Shown here one piece after another: positions 1-5,165 of a DNA stretch of 7,107 nucleotides (positions are counted from its first letter, which is position 1; every line of letters begins with the position of its first letter). Source of the stretch: a bacterium (lineage in GTDB: Bacteria; JAMCPX01); assembly GCA_021800575.1 (NCBI GenBank), contig JAJYYW010000070.1, positions 1 to 7,107 on the forward strand, written 5' to 3'. Both the position numbers and the translations under genes were made by a program. The notes below the pieces were generated by a model. The model was not told the DNA's origin and searched no databases. It worked only from the letters and a program-made list of their open reading frames with translations.

Positions 1-171
1 CAGTGCACTCCCGATGTAGAAATCATTATGGTTTTCCGATATCGGTCCACGTGTCAAATAACCTGCAAAGAGGGTGCTGTTATACACGAATACTACAAAG
101 ATGCTGACAACCAGGTATACTATGCTCTGAGAGAGTAAATTCATGAGGTAACGGGAGCTTATCAGTTGCAT
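1..171 (-). CDS. Partial exported or membrane-anchored protein, unknown function (5' end only)
   Basis: An uninterrupted frame runs on the minus strand from an ATG at 171-169 to the window edge (57 codons, 3' end missing). The N-terminus has a short polar stretch, then a strongly hydrophobic segment at about residues 17-30 (key part IVYLVVSIFVVFVY), followed by NSTLFAGYL and a polar region. This fits a signal peptide, possibly cleaved after TLFA, or a signal anchor. The ATG lies inside the end of the upstream lipoprotein gene (10-nt overlap), so translation may be coupled. The sequence before it has only a weak purine stretch (TTGGAAC). A second ATG at 144-142 (residue 10) would remove the overlap but has no better ribosome binding site. 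I do not recognise the family; the visible part is too short. Confidence rests on the open frame, the hydrophobic profile and the same-strand placement. Confidence 0.6.
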   Translation of the reverse strand, partial: MQLISSRYLMNLLSQSIVYLVVSIFVVFVYNSTLFAGYLTRGPISENHNDFYIGSAL

Positions 172-1244
172 GTATTGTTCCAATTTAAATCGATATACGC
201 AAGAGCACGATCTCCCTGTAAACCGACAACGGCGTATGCAGTGCCCTCGTTATCTGTAAAACTCGTCCCTGGCAGTGCATTTATCGCATACCCGGCCGGT
301 ATGACGCACACGTCATAAGGATTGTTACCGACATAAGCCTCCCAGGTGACGATCTGTCCCGTTCCGTTTATCAAGGCATCTTCTGAAACAAATGAAATGC
401 TGCCTGTAGTATATTCGCTGACAAGTGCCTGAGGACAAACCGGATCCAGAGCAATCCTCTGGGGATTGTCAAAACTCGGATCGCTTACCGTCCTTACAAC
501 AGAAAGAGAATCAACATTTATTACCGATATGCTGTTCGAGCCTGAATTCACAACGAACAACCATTTACCGTCAGGAGTCTGTGCCATGCCGTTCGGTGAT
601 ACGCCGACACCAATGGTTTGTATGACGGTGTTGGTCGTTGTAGAGATAATTGACACGGCATTATCCGACATATCGCTTACAAAGATATATCTGCCATAAA
701 CATCAGCTGCAAGATGGGCTGGATAGCTGATGCCCGGGTCGGTAATCGTCTGCAGTACGGTATTCGTCGTTGTCGATAACACTGATATTGCATTTGTATC
801 TGTTGCAACATAAAGAGAACTGCCGTCCGGCGTAACAACAGCATCACCCATGTGATGAAATACCGGTTCGCTTATGGATGCTACTACCTGTGACTTGTTG
901 AGTACCGGAGAAATAGACACAACCGATATGCTGAGCCCGGCATTATTTATGACATACAATCTATGCCCTGCCTGCCACAGTGCGATGCCGACAGGATTCC
1001 CGCCTACCGGAATGGTGAAGTTGTTGTTGTAATACCGGTCTATCAAAAGACTGTTGTCATTTGCAAGGGTTATATAGGTGTCCGAATTAGTAGGAACATT
1101 CTGCGTCAGAACTTCGAAAGGAACATGACCTAAACCAAACACCGTAACCATTAACGTTCCGCCGGGATCCGGACAGCCTGTAAGGCTAAAAAAGATTATA
1201 CCCATTACGAGGCATTTTGCTAATATGGTGACTTTTAAGTTAAT
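162..1244 (-). CDS. YVTN-type beta-propeller lipoprotein, probable ATT start
   Basis: The protein is about 360 residues. From residue ~75 onward it is built of repeats of the form 'TPDGxxLYVxxxxxNxISVxxTTTNTVxxTI', the pattern of YVTN/cytochrome-D1-like propeller proteins. Clear units include VTPDGSSLYVATDTNAISVL, YIFVSDMSDNAVSII and TPDGKWLFVVNSGSNSISVI. These proteins are usually exported, with unknown or scaffolding roles. An ATG at 1205 would give only MGIIFFSLTGC, a signal peptide with no basic residue and no Shine-Dalgarno. Reading upstream in frame gives INLKVTILAKCLV before it. Together these make a standard lipoprotein signal (two lysines, hydrophobic core, lipobox LTGC with Cys24). 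A GGGAGG lies 6 nt before an ATT at 1244-1242. No ATG, GTG or TTG occurs in this frame between the upstream TAG and 1205, so I place the start at the ATT. The stop is TGA. It is separated from the upstream propeller gene by a terminator and has its own candidate promoter. The function is not known. Confidence 0.8.
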   Translation of the reverse strand: MNLKVTILAKCLVMGIIFFSLTGCPDPGGTLMVTVFGLGHVPFEVLTQNVPTNSDTYITLANDNSLLIDRYYNNNFTIPVGGNPVGIALWQAGHRLYVINNAGLSISVVSISPVLNKSQVVASISEPVFHHMGDAVVTPDGSSLYVATDTNAISVLSTTTNTVLQTITDPGISYPAHLAADVYGRYIFVSDMSDNAVSIISTTTNTVIQTIGVGVSPNGMAQTPDGKWLFVVNSGSNSISVINVDSLSVVRTVSDPSFDNPQRIALDPVCPQALVSEYTTGSISFVSEDALINGTGQIVTWEAYVGNNPYDVCVIPAGYAINALPGTSFTDNEGTAYAVVGLQGDRALAYIDLNWNNTCN

Positions 1245-1250
1245 AGGAAT

Positions 1251-1256
1251 CCTCCC
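1251..1256 (-). promoter_or_regulatory. Shine-Dalgarno deciding the ATT start of the YVTN lipoprotein
   Basis: The minus strand reads GGGAGG here, a near-perfect Shine-Dalgarno. It lies 6 nt before the ATT at 1244-1242 and about 45 nt before the first in-frame ATG, too far to serve that ATG. Its position supports initiation at the ATT and explains the full lipoprotein signal peptide encoded downstream. Confidence 0.7.
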
Positions 1257-1283
1257 TTTTAACCTTACTCCATATTGGGACTA

Positions 1284-1312
1284 TATATACAAGATCACAA
1301 CGAGAATAGCAA
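1284..1312 (-). promoter_or_regulatory. Candidate sigma70-type promoter for the YVTN lipoprotein
   Basis: On the minus strand a TTGCTA (1312-1307) is followed after 17 nt by TATATA (1289-1284). Each hexamer matches the sigma70 consensus at 4 of 6 positions with ideal spacing. It lies just downstream of the terminator of the preceding gene and about 30 nt before the Shine-Dalgarno, where a promoter is needed. This is a pattern match only. Confidence 0.35.
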
Positions 1313-1318
1313 CTCCGG

Positions 1319-1352
1319 AAAAAACAAAGGCGGGTTGAAAACCCGCCCTTTG
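1319..1352 (-). terminator. Rho-independent terminator of the FN3/propeller gene
   Basis: Read on the minus strand, a GGCGGGTT/AACCCGCC stem of 8 perfect pairs with a 3-nt loop is extended by CAAAG/CTTTG pairing around one bulged base. It is followed by TTTGTTTTTT. It begins about 30 nt after the TAG that ends the propeller frame and separates it from the next lipoprotein gene. Confidence 0.9.
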
Positions 1353-1383
1353 TACTCGATGTCAGCGTTTCAGCATGTTCTTG

Positions 1384-2175
1384 CTACCAATTGCCTCCGC
1401 CCTGGAACTGCGGGCAGGACGTGTCGGTGAAGTACGAGCACGGGAAGTACTGCGGACCGGTTGTGACGCCGACCAACTCGGTTACTGTGCCGGGATTACT
1501 CCCGGAATTTGTTACCCAGACATTGCCCGATGCATCGATTGCAATGCCCACAGGCTTATTGAAACCCGTATAGGTGTTTGAGGCGGTGTAACCTGAGGCA
1601 TAGGTAAGCTCGCTTATCGTGGTGCCTCCATAATTCGTTACCCATATGTTGCCTGTTGCATCGATTGCTATACCGAAAGGCTTATTGAAGCCCGTATAGG
1701 TGTTTGAGGCGGTATAACCTGAGGCATAGGTAAGCTCGCTTATCGTGCTGGTTTGATAATTCGTCACCCATATGTTGCCGGCTGCATCGATCGCCATGCC
1801 TTGATTCCCTGAACCAACTGAATAGGTGTTTGTTGCGGTATACCCGGAAGAATTGGTTAATTCACCGATCGTAGCCAAAGGCCAGCTCCCCACCCAGATA
1901 TTGCCTGACGCATCGATCGCCATATCTGAAGCATAGCCGAAACCTGAATAGGCTGTTGCAGTAAATGCCGGGTAGGTAAGTCCGATTACATTATTGCTCC
2001 CAAAGTTCGCTACCCAGACATTGCCGGATGCATCGATCGCTATGCCCGCAGGCATATTGAAACCCGTATAGGTATTTGAGGCGGTGTAACCTGAGGCATA
2101 GGTAAGCTCGCTTATCGTGGTGCCTGACCCATTCGCTACCCAAACATTGCCTGAGGCATCGATCGCTATGTCCAT
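1384..2175 (-). CDS. C-terminal propeller part (blades 2-7) of the FN3/propeller lipoprotein, cut off by an amber codon
   Basis: This frame continues the 2194-4017 gene in the same phase after an in-frame TAG; the codons between the TAG and the first ATG (2175) read TWFIQP. It encodes six repeats of about 42 residues centred on 'GIAIDASGNVWVTN...TISELTYASGYTASNTYTGFN', typical of NHL/Vgb (virginiamycin-B-lyase-like) propeller blades. With the one repeat upstream of the TAG there are seven, the usual number for a closed propeller. The tail holds two cysteines (PCSYFTDTSCPQF) and ends with GGGNW. The ATG at 2175 has no Shine-Dalgarno and lies inside a repeat, so independent translation is unlikely. 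The segment is either made by amber readthrough, lost by a recent nonsense mutation, or split by a sequence error. The absence of further stops across 263 codons argues that the damage is recent or not real. The terminal codon is also TAG. Confidence 0.7.
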   Translation of the reverse strand: MDIAIDASGNVWVANGSGTTISELTYASGYTASNTYTGFNMPAGIAIDASGNVWVANFGSNNVIGLTYPAFTATAYSGFGYASDMAIDASGNIWVGSWPLATIGELTNSSGYTATNTYSVGSGNQGMAIDAAGNIWVTNYQTSTISELTYASGYTASNTYTGFNKPFGIAIDATGNIWVTNYGGTTISELTYASGYTASNTYTGFNKPVGIAIDASGNVWVTNSGSNPGTVTELVGVTTGPQYFPCSYFTDTSCPQFQGGGNW

Positions 2176-2328
2176 CGGTTGAATGAACCACGTCTAGGTG
2201 TTTGAAGCCGTATCCACTGAGGTATAGGTAAGCTCGCTTATCGTGTTGCCCGTATTATTCGTCACCCAGACATTGCCGGATGCATCGATCGCTATGCCCA
2301 TGGGGTAACTAAAGCCCGAATAGGTGTT
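1471..2328 (-). repeat. Seven tandem propeller-blade repeats, 126-bp period
   Basis: The conserved AIDA/S codons recur on the plus strand as (t/c/g)gcatcgat at 1531, 1657, 1783, 1909, 2029, 2155 and 2281. Spacing is 126 bp except for one 120-bp unit (1909 to 2029), a 2-codon deletion. Units starting at 1531, 1657, 1783 and 2155 share long near-identical stretches at DNA level (for example around 1575-1620 and 1701-1746), which indicates recent duplication or gene conversion. The units at 1909 and 2029 are more diverged. Each unit encodes one blade of about 42 residues. Confidence 0.9.
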
Positions 2329-4017
2329 GATCGGATTAACAATCCATGCAGTCGCCATATTGGAGCCCGCGCTTTCGCCTGCAGGATTATAGGCAGTAAT
2401 GGTAAACGAGTAAAATGTACCGGTGATAAGGCCCGTGACCGTGTAGCCCGTTGCGGTTGTCGCCGTCACAAAGCCGAACCCGCTGCCTGCCGAATCGTAG
2501 ATGTTGTAGCCGGTTGCTCCGGGCGATCCAGTCCAGAAGAGGCTGGCCTGCCGATTGCCGCGAAGAGCGATCAAGCGTGCCGGCGCGTCAGGCGTCAGGG
2601 TAAGACTTGCAACAGCCGATGCGGACCCTTCCTGTCCAAGGCTGTTAACGCCGGCTACCTTAACGTTGTAGGTCAGGCCGTCCATTGCACCAGACCATAT
2701 CTGCGGACTCGCAGCAACATCCGTGAAGAGCTGCGCCCATGCGCCGCCCGGCACTTGCTGCGCATAAACGTTGTACGAAAGTGCATGTGCCGACGGCGCC
2801 CAGCTTATCTGTGCCGTATTATACGTCGGCTCGATGGCTGCAACCGAAGACGGTGATGCCATCGGTATCGTGCCGGTCATGTTTGATCCCACACTTTCTC
2901 CTCCGGCATACACTGCTGTCACCGTAAAGTTATACAGCGTTCCGTCCGTTAACGGGGCAACCGTGAATGAGCTGTACGTCCCGCCGGTTTGTCCTACATA
3001 ACCGGCGCCGTCATAGACAGTGTATCCGGATGGCGCAACGGTTGCGTTCCAGGTGAGTATCGCCTGTTCCGGTCCGGGCGCTGCCTGCAGGTTACCGGGC
3101 GTCTGCCCGAGATAGATGCCCTTTTGGCTTGAATATCCGGTCTCCCCATTCCCGTTCTGGGCCGTTACGACAAAGTAGTAGGTGTTCCCGTAGTGTAATC
3201 CGGATGCCATGAAATAGGTATTTCCGGTTGTACCGGCAGATACATATGGACCGCCGGAGGTCGTCGAGGTGTACACGTGGTAGCCTGTTGCGAAGGTTGA
3301 ACCGTTCCAGGTGAGCAGCGCGGAGTAATCGTCGGGCGCTATGACATTGAGGGAAGAAGGAACCGCGAGAACGGTGGTTTGCGTTATGTTGGAATATCCG
3401 CTCTCACCTGCGCTGTTCTTTGCCGTTACGGCAAAGCAATAGGTCGTCCCGGAGACAAGGTTCGTATCCGTGTACGCAAGGCCCGTTACCGAGCCTGCAT
3501 ACATATAGCCCGAAGCGGGACAGACCGTTGCAGCAGTCGTAAAGTAAACGGCATAACCGGCTGCTCCGGTGGATGCACGCCAGGTCAGTGCCACTTCCGG
3601 AGTATTGTTGATGGTTGTTTGCGTCAGATCTGCGGGAGGGTTCGGCGTGGTGACAGCCTGCGCGGCCGTGAAGTTGACACCGGTGATAGGGGCGCTCTGT
3701 AGCGTCTGTTGACTGTTGGCGGGGGTAAAGGTATAGCCTGAAAGCGATGGGGTTAGCGTATAGCTGCCATTTGCAACACCCTTGAAGATATAGTTTCCCT
3801 TCGCGTCTGTTTTGACAGTCTGGGGACTTGCGCTGATTACGCCTTCGCTCAGGGTCATGGTAACGCCCTGACTGACCGCACCGCTCACCGTACCAGAAAT
3901 ACTATACGAAGCAGCGCTGCCGCCCTTGTTTCCGCATCCGCTTCCCATACCTACCGCCAAGACCATCATGGCAAACATACCCAGCGTCATAATAAAATAG
4001 ATTGATTTTCCTCGCAT
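2194..4017 (-). CDS. Lipoprotein with a carboxypeptidase-regulatory-like domain, five FN3 domains and the first propeller blade
   Basis: The start is the ATG at 4017, set by AAAGGAGGA (4030-4022) 4 nt upstream; an ATG at 4038 would place that Shine-Dalgarno inside the coding sequence. Residues 1-28 form a lipoprotein signal (MRGKS, hydrophobic core, GSGC with Cys28). Residues ~37-118 resemble a carboxypeptidase-regulatory-like domain (ISGTVSG, TDAKGNYIFKGVANGSYTLTP). Five fibronectin type III repeats follow at about 125-217, 218-304, 305-385, 388-475 and 476-560, each with the pattern '(L/I)xW..S..AxGYxVY' and 'TxYxFxVTAxNxxGES'. From ~563 the first NHL/Vgb-like propeller blade begins (GIAIDASGNVWVTN). 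The frame hits TAG at 2196-2194 after residue 607, but the same phase continues to 1384, for a full product of about 877 residues. The protein is probably anchored in an outer or inner membrane and displayed; FN3 domains usually act as spacers or in adhesion. Its ligand is unknown. Confidence 0.85.
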   Translation of the reverse strand: MRGKSIYFIMTLGMFAMMVLAVGMGSGCGNKGGSAASYSISGTVSGAVSQGVTMTLSEGVISASPQTVKTDAKGNYIFKGVANGSYTLTPSLSGYTFTPANSQQTLQSAPITGVNFTAAQAVTTPNPPADLTQTTINNTPEVALTWRASTGAAGYAVYFTTAATVCPASGYMYAGSVTGLAYTDTNLVSGTTYCFAVTAKNSAGESGYSNITQTTVLAVPSSLNVIAPDDYSALLTWNGSTFATGYHVYTSTTSGGPYVSAGTTGNTYFMASGLHYGNTYYFVVTAQNGNGETGYSSQKGIYLGQTPGNLQAAPGPEQAILTWNATVAPSGYTVYDGAGYVGQTGGTYSSFTVAPLTDGTLYNFTVTAVYAGGESVGSNMTGTIPMASPSSVAAIEPTYNTAQISWAPSAHALSYNVYAQQVPGGAWAQLFTDVAASPQIWSGAMDGLTYNVKVAGVNSLGQEGSASAVASLTLTPDAPARLIALRGNRQASLFWTGSPGATGYNIYDSAGSGFGFVTATTATGYTVTGLITGTFYSFTITAYNPAGESAGSNMATAWIVNPINTYSGFSYPMGIAIDASGNVWVTNNTGNTISELTYTSVDTASNT

Positions 4018-4021
4018 CGTG

Positions 4022-4030
4022 TCCTCCTTT
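4022..4030 (-). promoter_or_regulatory. Shine-Dalgarno fixing the start of the FN3/propeller lipoprotein
   Basis: The minus strand reads AAAGGAGGA, followed by CACG and the ATG at 4017. It chooses this ATG over the one at 4038, which lies upstream of the site and has no Shine-Dalgarno of its own. Confidence 0.75.
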
Positions 4031-4044
4031 TCAGACAAGCATCA

Positions 4045-4073
4045 TCACTACACGGAAGGGGATCGCTGGTCAA
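4045..4073 (-). promoter_or_regulatory. Weak candidate promoter for the FN3/propeller lipoprotein
   Basis: On the minus strand TTGACC (4073-4068) is followed after 17 nt by TAGTGA (4050-4045). The -35-like box is good (5 of 6) but the -10-like box is poor. Position relative to the start at 4017 is plausible. Confidence 0.2.
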
Positions 4074-4150
4074 GCCTTGCGACATGATGACTCCGTAAAT
4101 GTTTTTTTCTATGGTTCTCTGCTCCGGCCCGCGCATGGTGTACTGTCATG

Positions 4151-4178
4151 CGGGTCTCAACAGATTCCTGTTGACCCG
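4151..4178. other. Bulged hairpin in the divergent intergenic region
   Basis: CGGGT-CT-CAACAG (4151-4163), loop ATTC, CTGTTGACCCG (4168-4178) form 11 base pairs with a 2-nt bulge. The hairpin lies between the divergent starts at 4017 (minus) and 4245 (plus). No T-run follows on either strand, so it is not a typical terminator. It could be an operator-like inverted repeat or an RNA structure in a leader. A TTGACC at 4171-4176 overlaps the right arm. Apart from this hairpin and the weak minus-strand promoter, I see nothing else in 4018-4244. Confidence 0.35.
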
Positions 4179-4244
4179 GTGCATAAACAAGGCTAAGACA
4201 AGCCCCATGTTTCGATAGACAATTAAACGGAGATAGGCGTTAGA

Positions 4245-4424
4245 ATGCATTTTTCCCAAGTATATTACTGGCTTGATCTTGCAATAGGTTTCGGGACACC
4301 TGCCGTTCTTTTCTTTCTGTACCGGAAAGGGGTTGTCAGCCGATACGCCTGGGTACTCTTCTGGAAGGTGAGGGGTCAGCCCTTGACATTGGACATTCAG
4401 TGGTGTAGCCCGAGAAAAGCATAA
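4245..4424 (+). pseudogene. Truncated membrane protein fragment (5' end) running into the RAYT element
   Basis: An ATG at 4245 opens a 59-codon frame. Residues 1-41 look like a genuine membrane protein start: MHFSQVYYWLDL, a hydrophobic span (IGFGTPAVLFFLY), a basic loop RKGVVSR, then the start of a second hydrophobic span (YAWVLFW). From residue ~42 the codons fall in the inverted repeat of the adjacent element, and the reading ends with a non-native tail (RGQPLTLDIQWCSPRKA). The stop TAA at 4422-4424 lies 14 nt before the transposase-remnant start. A GGAG at 4229-4232 is 12 nt from the ATG, rather far. The remainder of the gene is not found on the other side of the element. I do not recognise the family; the natural protein is presumably a multi-span integral membrane protein. 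Confidence 0.5.
4370..4396 (+). repeat. Left inverted repeat of the RAYT element
   Basis: The repeat starts GAGGGGTCAGCCC and ends with TTGGACAT. It contains a small GGG-TCAG-CCC hairpin, the sort of foldback that RAYT/IS200-like enzymes recognise. It differs from the right copy at one base (C versus T on the same sense, at 4387). Confidence 0.85.
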
Positions 4425-4438
4425 CAAGGAGCTCACCG

Positions 4439-4753
4439 ATGGCGCGGCCGCTGAGGTTCGAATTCAAAGGAGTCCTCTATCATGTCCATGCACGGGGGAA
4501 TGAGCGCAAGAAGATATTCTTTACAGATACGGATTATCAGAAATTCAAAGACTACAAAAATAAATTAGCGCTCTATCTGATCAAGCGGCACACCGGTGCA
4601 ACAAACAACGAGATCGGTGCACTGTTCGGAGGTGTAAGCTACTCTGCGGTATTGAAGACCTATCAAAGAATGCTTGAGAGACTGCAAACCGATAGGGATT
4701 TGAGAAAGAAAATAGAGAAGGCAGAATCATCAATGTCCAATATCAAGGGCTGA
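4439..4753 (+). pseudogene. Internally deleted REP-associated tyrosine transposase (RAYT, Y1/IS200-like)
   Basis: The 104-residue frame has the N-terminus of the RAYT family (MARPLRFEFKGVLYHV, then ARGNERKKIFF, residues 1-36). It then jumps straight to the family's C-terminal DnaA-C-like helix-turn-helix region (ALYLIKRHTGATNNEIGALFGG, then YSAV, residues ~44-74) and a basic helix ending SNIKG. The middle of a normal protein, usually about 250-330 residues in total, is missing, including the HxH metal site and the catalytic tyrosine. It cannot therefore be an active transposase. The deletion keeps the frame. The start has a good Shine-Dalgarno (AAGGAG at 4426-4431, 7 nt spacing). The last six residues and the TGA are encoded by the right inverted repeat. 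A small DNA-binding protein could still be made; whether it is used is unknown. Confidence 0.8.
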
Positions 4754-4759
4754 CCCCTC
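4733..4759 (-). repeat. Right inverted repeat of the RAYT element
   Basis: This is the inverted copy of 4370-4396 (26/27). It encodes the C-terminal MSNIKG and stop of the transposase remnant on the plus strand. On the minus strand it supplies the RGVSP-stop tail of the truncated P-loop gene. Confidence 0.85.
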
Positions 4760-5069
4760 TGCTGTCCTCCAGCAAGGGCAGGGACGGATGGCGTCTCTTT
4801 GCAGTCCTGTCTACCGCCAGCTTGAGATAGTAAAAAAAGGTCGCAGGATCAGCATCCCCGGCGTCTATCTGATACCAGATTCCCGGCAGGCTGCGGTTCC
4901 TGATGTAGCTCGCAACGAGGGTCGTTTTGCCTGAGCCCGGCGGTCCGGTGATCCAGATAACCGGGCTTTTTCGTGCTTGGTCCACTTTGCGGAAGAGCCT
5001 CTGCCTGATGACAGTGGTCTTCGACGGCATGGGACCCGTTATCTTAGCCAATGGTAGTGTTCTCTGCAT
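4743..5069 (-). pseudogene. Truncated MalT/LuxR-type P-loop ATPase regulator (N-terminal ~103 codons)
   Basis: The product starts MQRTLPLAKITGPMPSKTTV and matches the N-terminal part of MalT-like STAND ATPases and related transcriptional activators. It has 'RQRLFRKVDQARKSPVIWI', a Walker A motif GPPGSGKTT (residues 42-50), then WYQIDAGDADPATFFYYLKLAV, the family's 'D.GD.DP..F..YL' motif. Full-length relatives have several hundred to about 1000 residues with sensor, TPR or DNA-binding domains. Here the frame ends at residue 108, and residues 104-108 (RGVSP) plus the stop come from the inverted repeat of the RAYT element. No continuation is found beyond the element at 4140-4370 in any frame, so the gene is broken with its 3' part lost. 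The start ATG at 5069 has GGAG 7 nt upstream; an alternative ATG is at 5030. It is a regulator remnant, probably non-functional. Confidence 0.75.
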
Positions 5070-5165
5070 CCTACATCTCCATCGTTCTTACCTTGTTGCC
5101 TGTATAATAAAATGAAGTACTTTAAGCCATACACCAGAGCGGCTGGCATGCGCGGAAGGGGAGGG

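Larger units (their letters stand above)
4370..4759 (+). mobile_element. RAYT-derived miniature element with 27-bp inverted repeats
   Basis: The ends at 4370-4396 and 4733-4759 are inverted copies matching at 26 of 27 positions. Between them sits an internally deleted REP-associated tyrosine transposase ORF on the plus strand. No target duplication is visible in the flanks, as expected for Y1/HUH-type transposition. The element is only 390 bp, so it cannot move by itself and would need an intact RAYT elsewhere. Different truncated genes abut its two sides, which suggests that recombination or deletion accompanied its history at this site. Confidence 0.7.

Noticed and set aside
2194..2196. Pyrrolysine or general amber recoding
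   Set aside because: TAG also serves as the normal end of frames at 1384 and 6781, and no insertion element or suppressor gene is visible; nonsense change, error or low-level readthrough is simpler.
1471..2328. CRISPR-like or satellite array
   Set aside because: The 126-bp units are fully coding and match propeller blades, with no unique spacers.
4146..4436. 96-codon minus-strand frame that could be the missing 3' part of the MalT-like gene
   Set aside because: Its sequence after the repeat (LPEEYPGVSADNPFPV) does not resemble the expected continuation, and it is antisense to the membrane-protein start at 4245.
5103..5108. Perfect TATAAT on the plus strand
   Set aside because: No -35 box at suitable distance and no plus-strand gene downstream; probably chance in an AT-rich gap.
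5101..5165. Terminator after the PilZ gene
   Set aside because: A weak CCAG/CTGG foldback is present but it has an internal mismatch and no T-run next to it.
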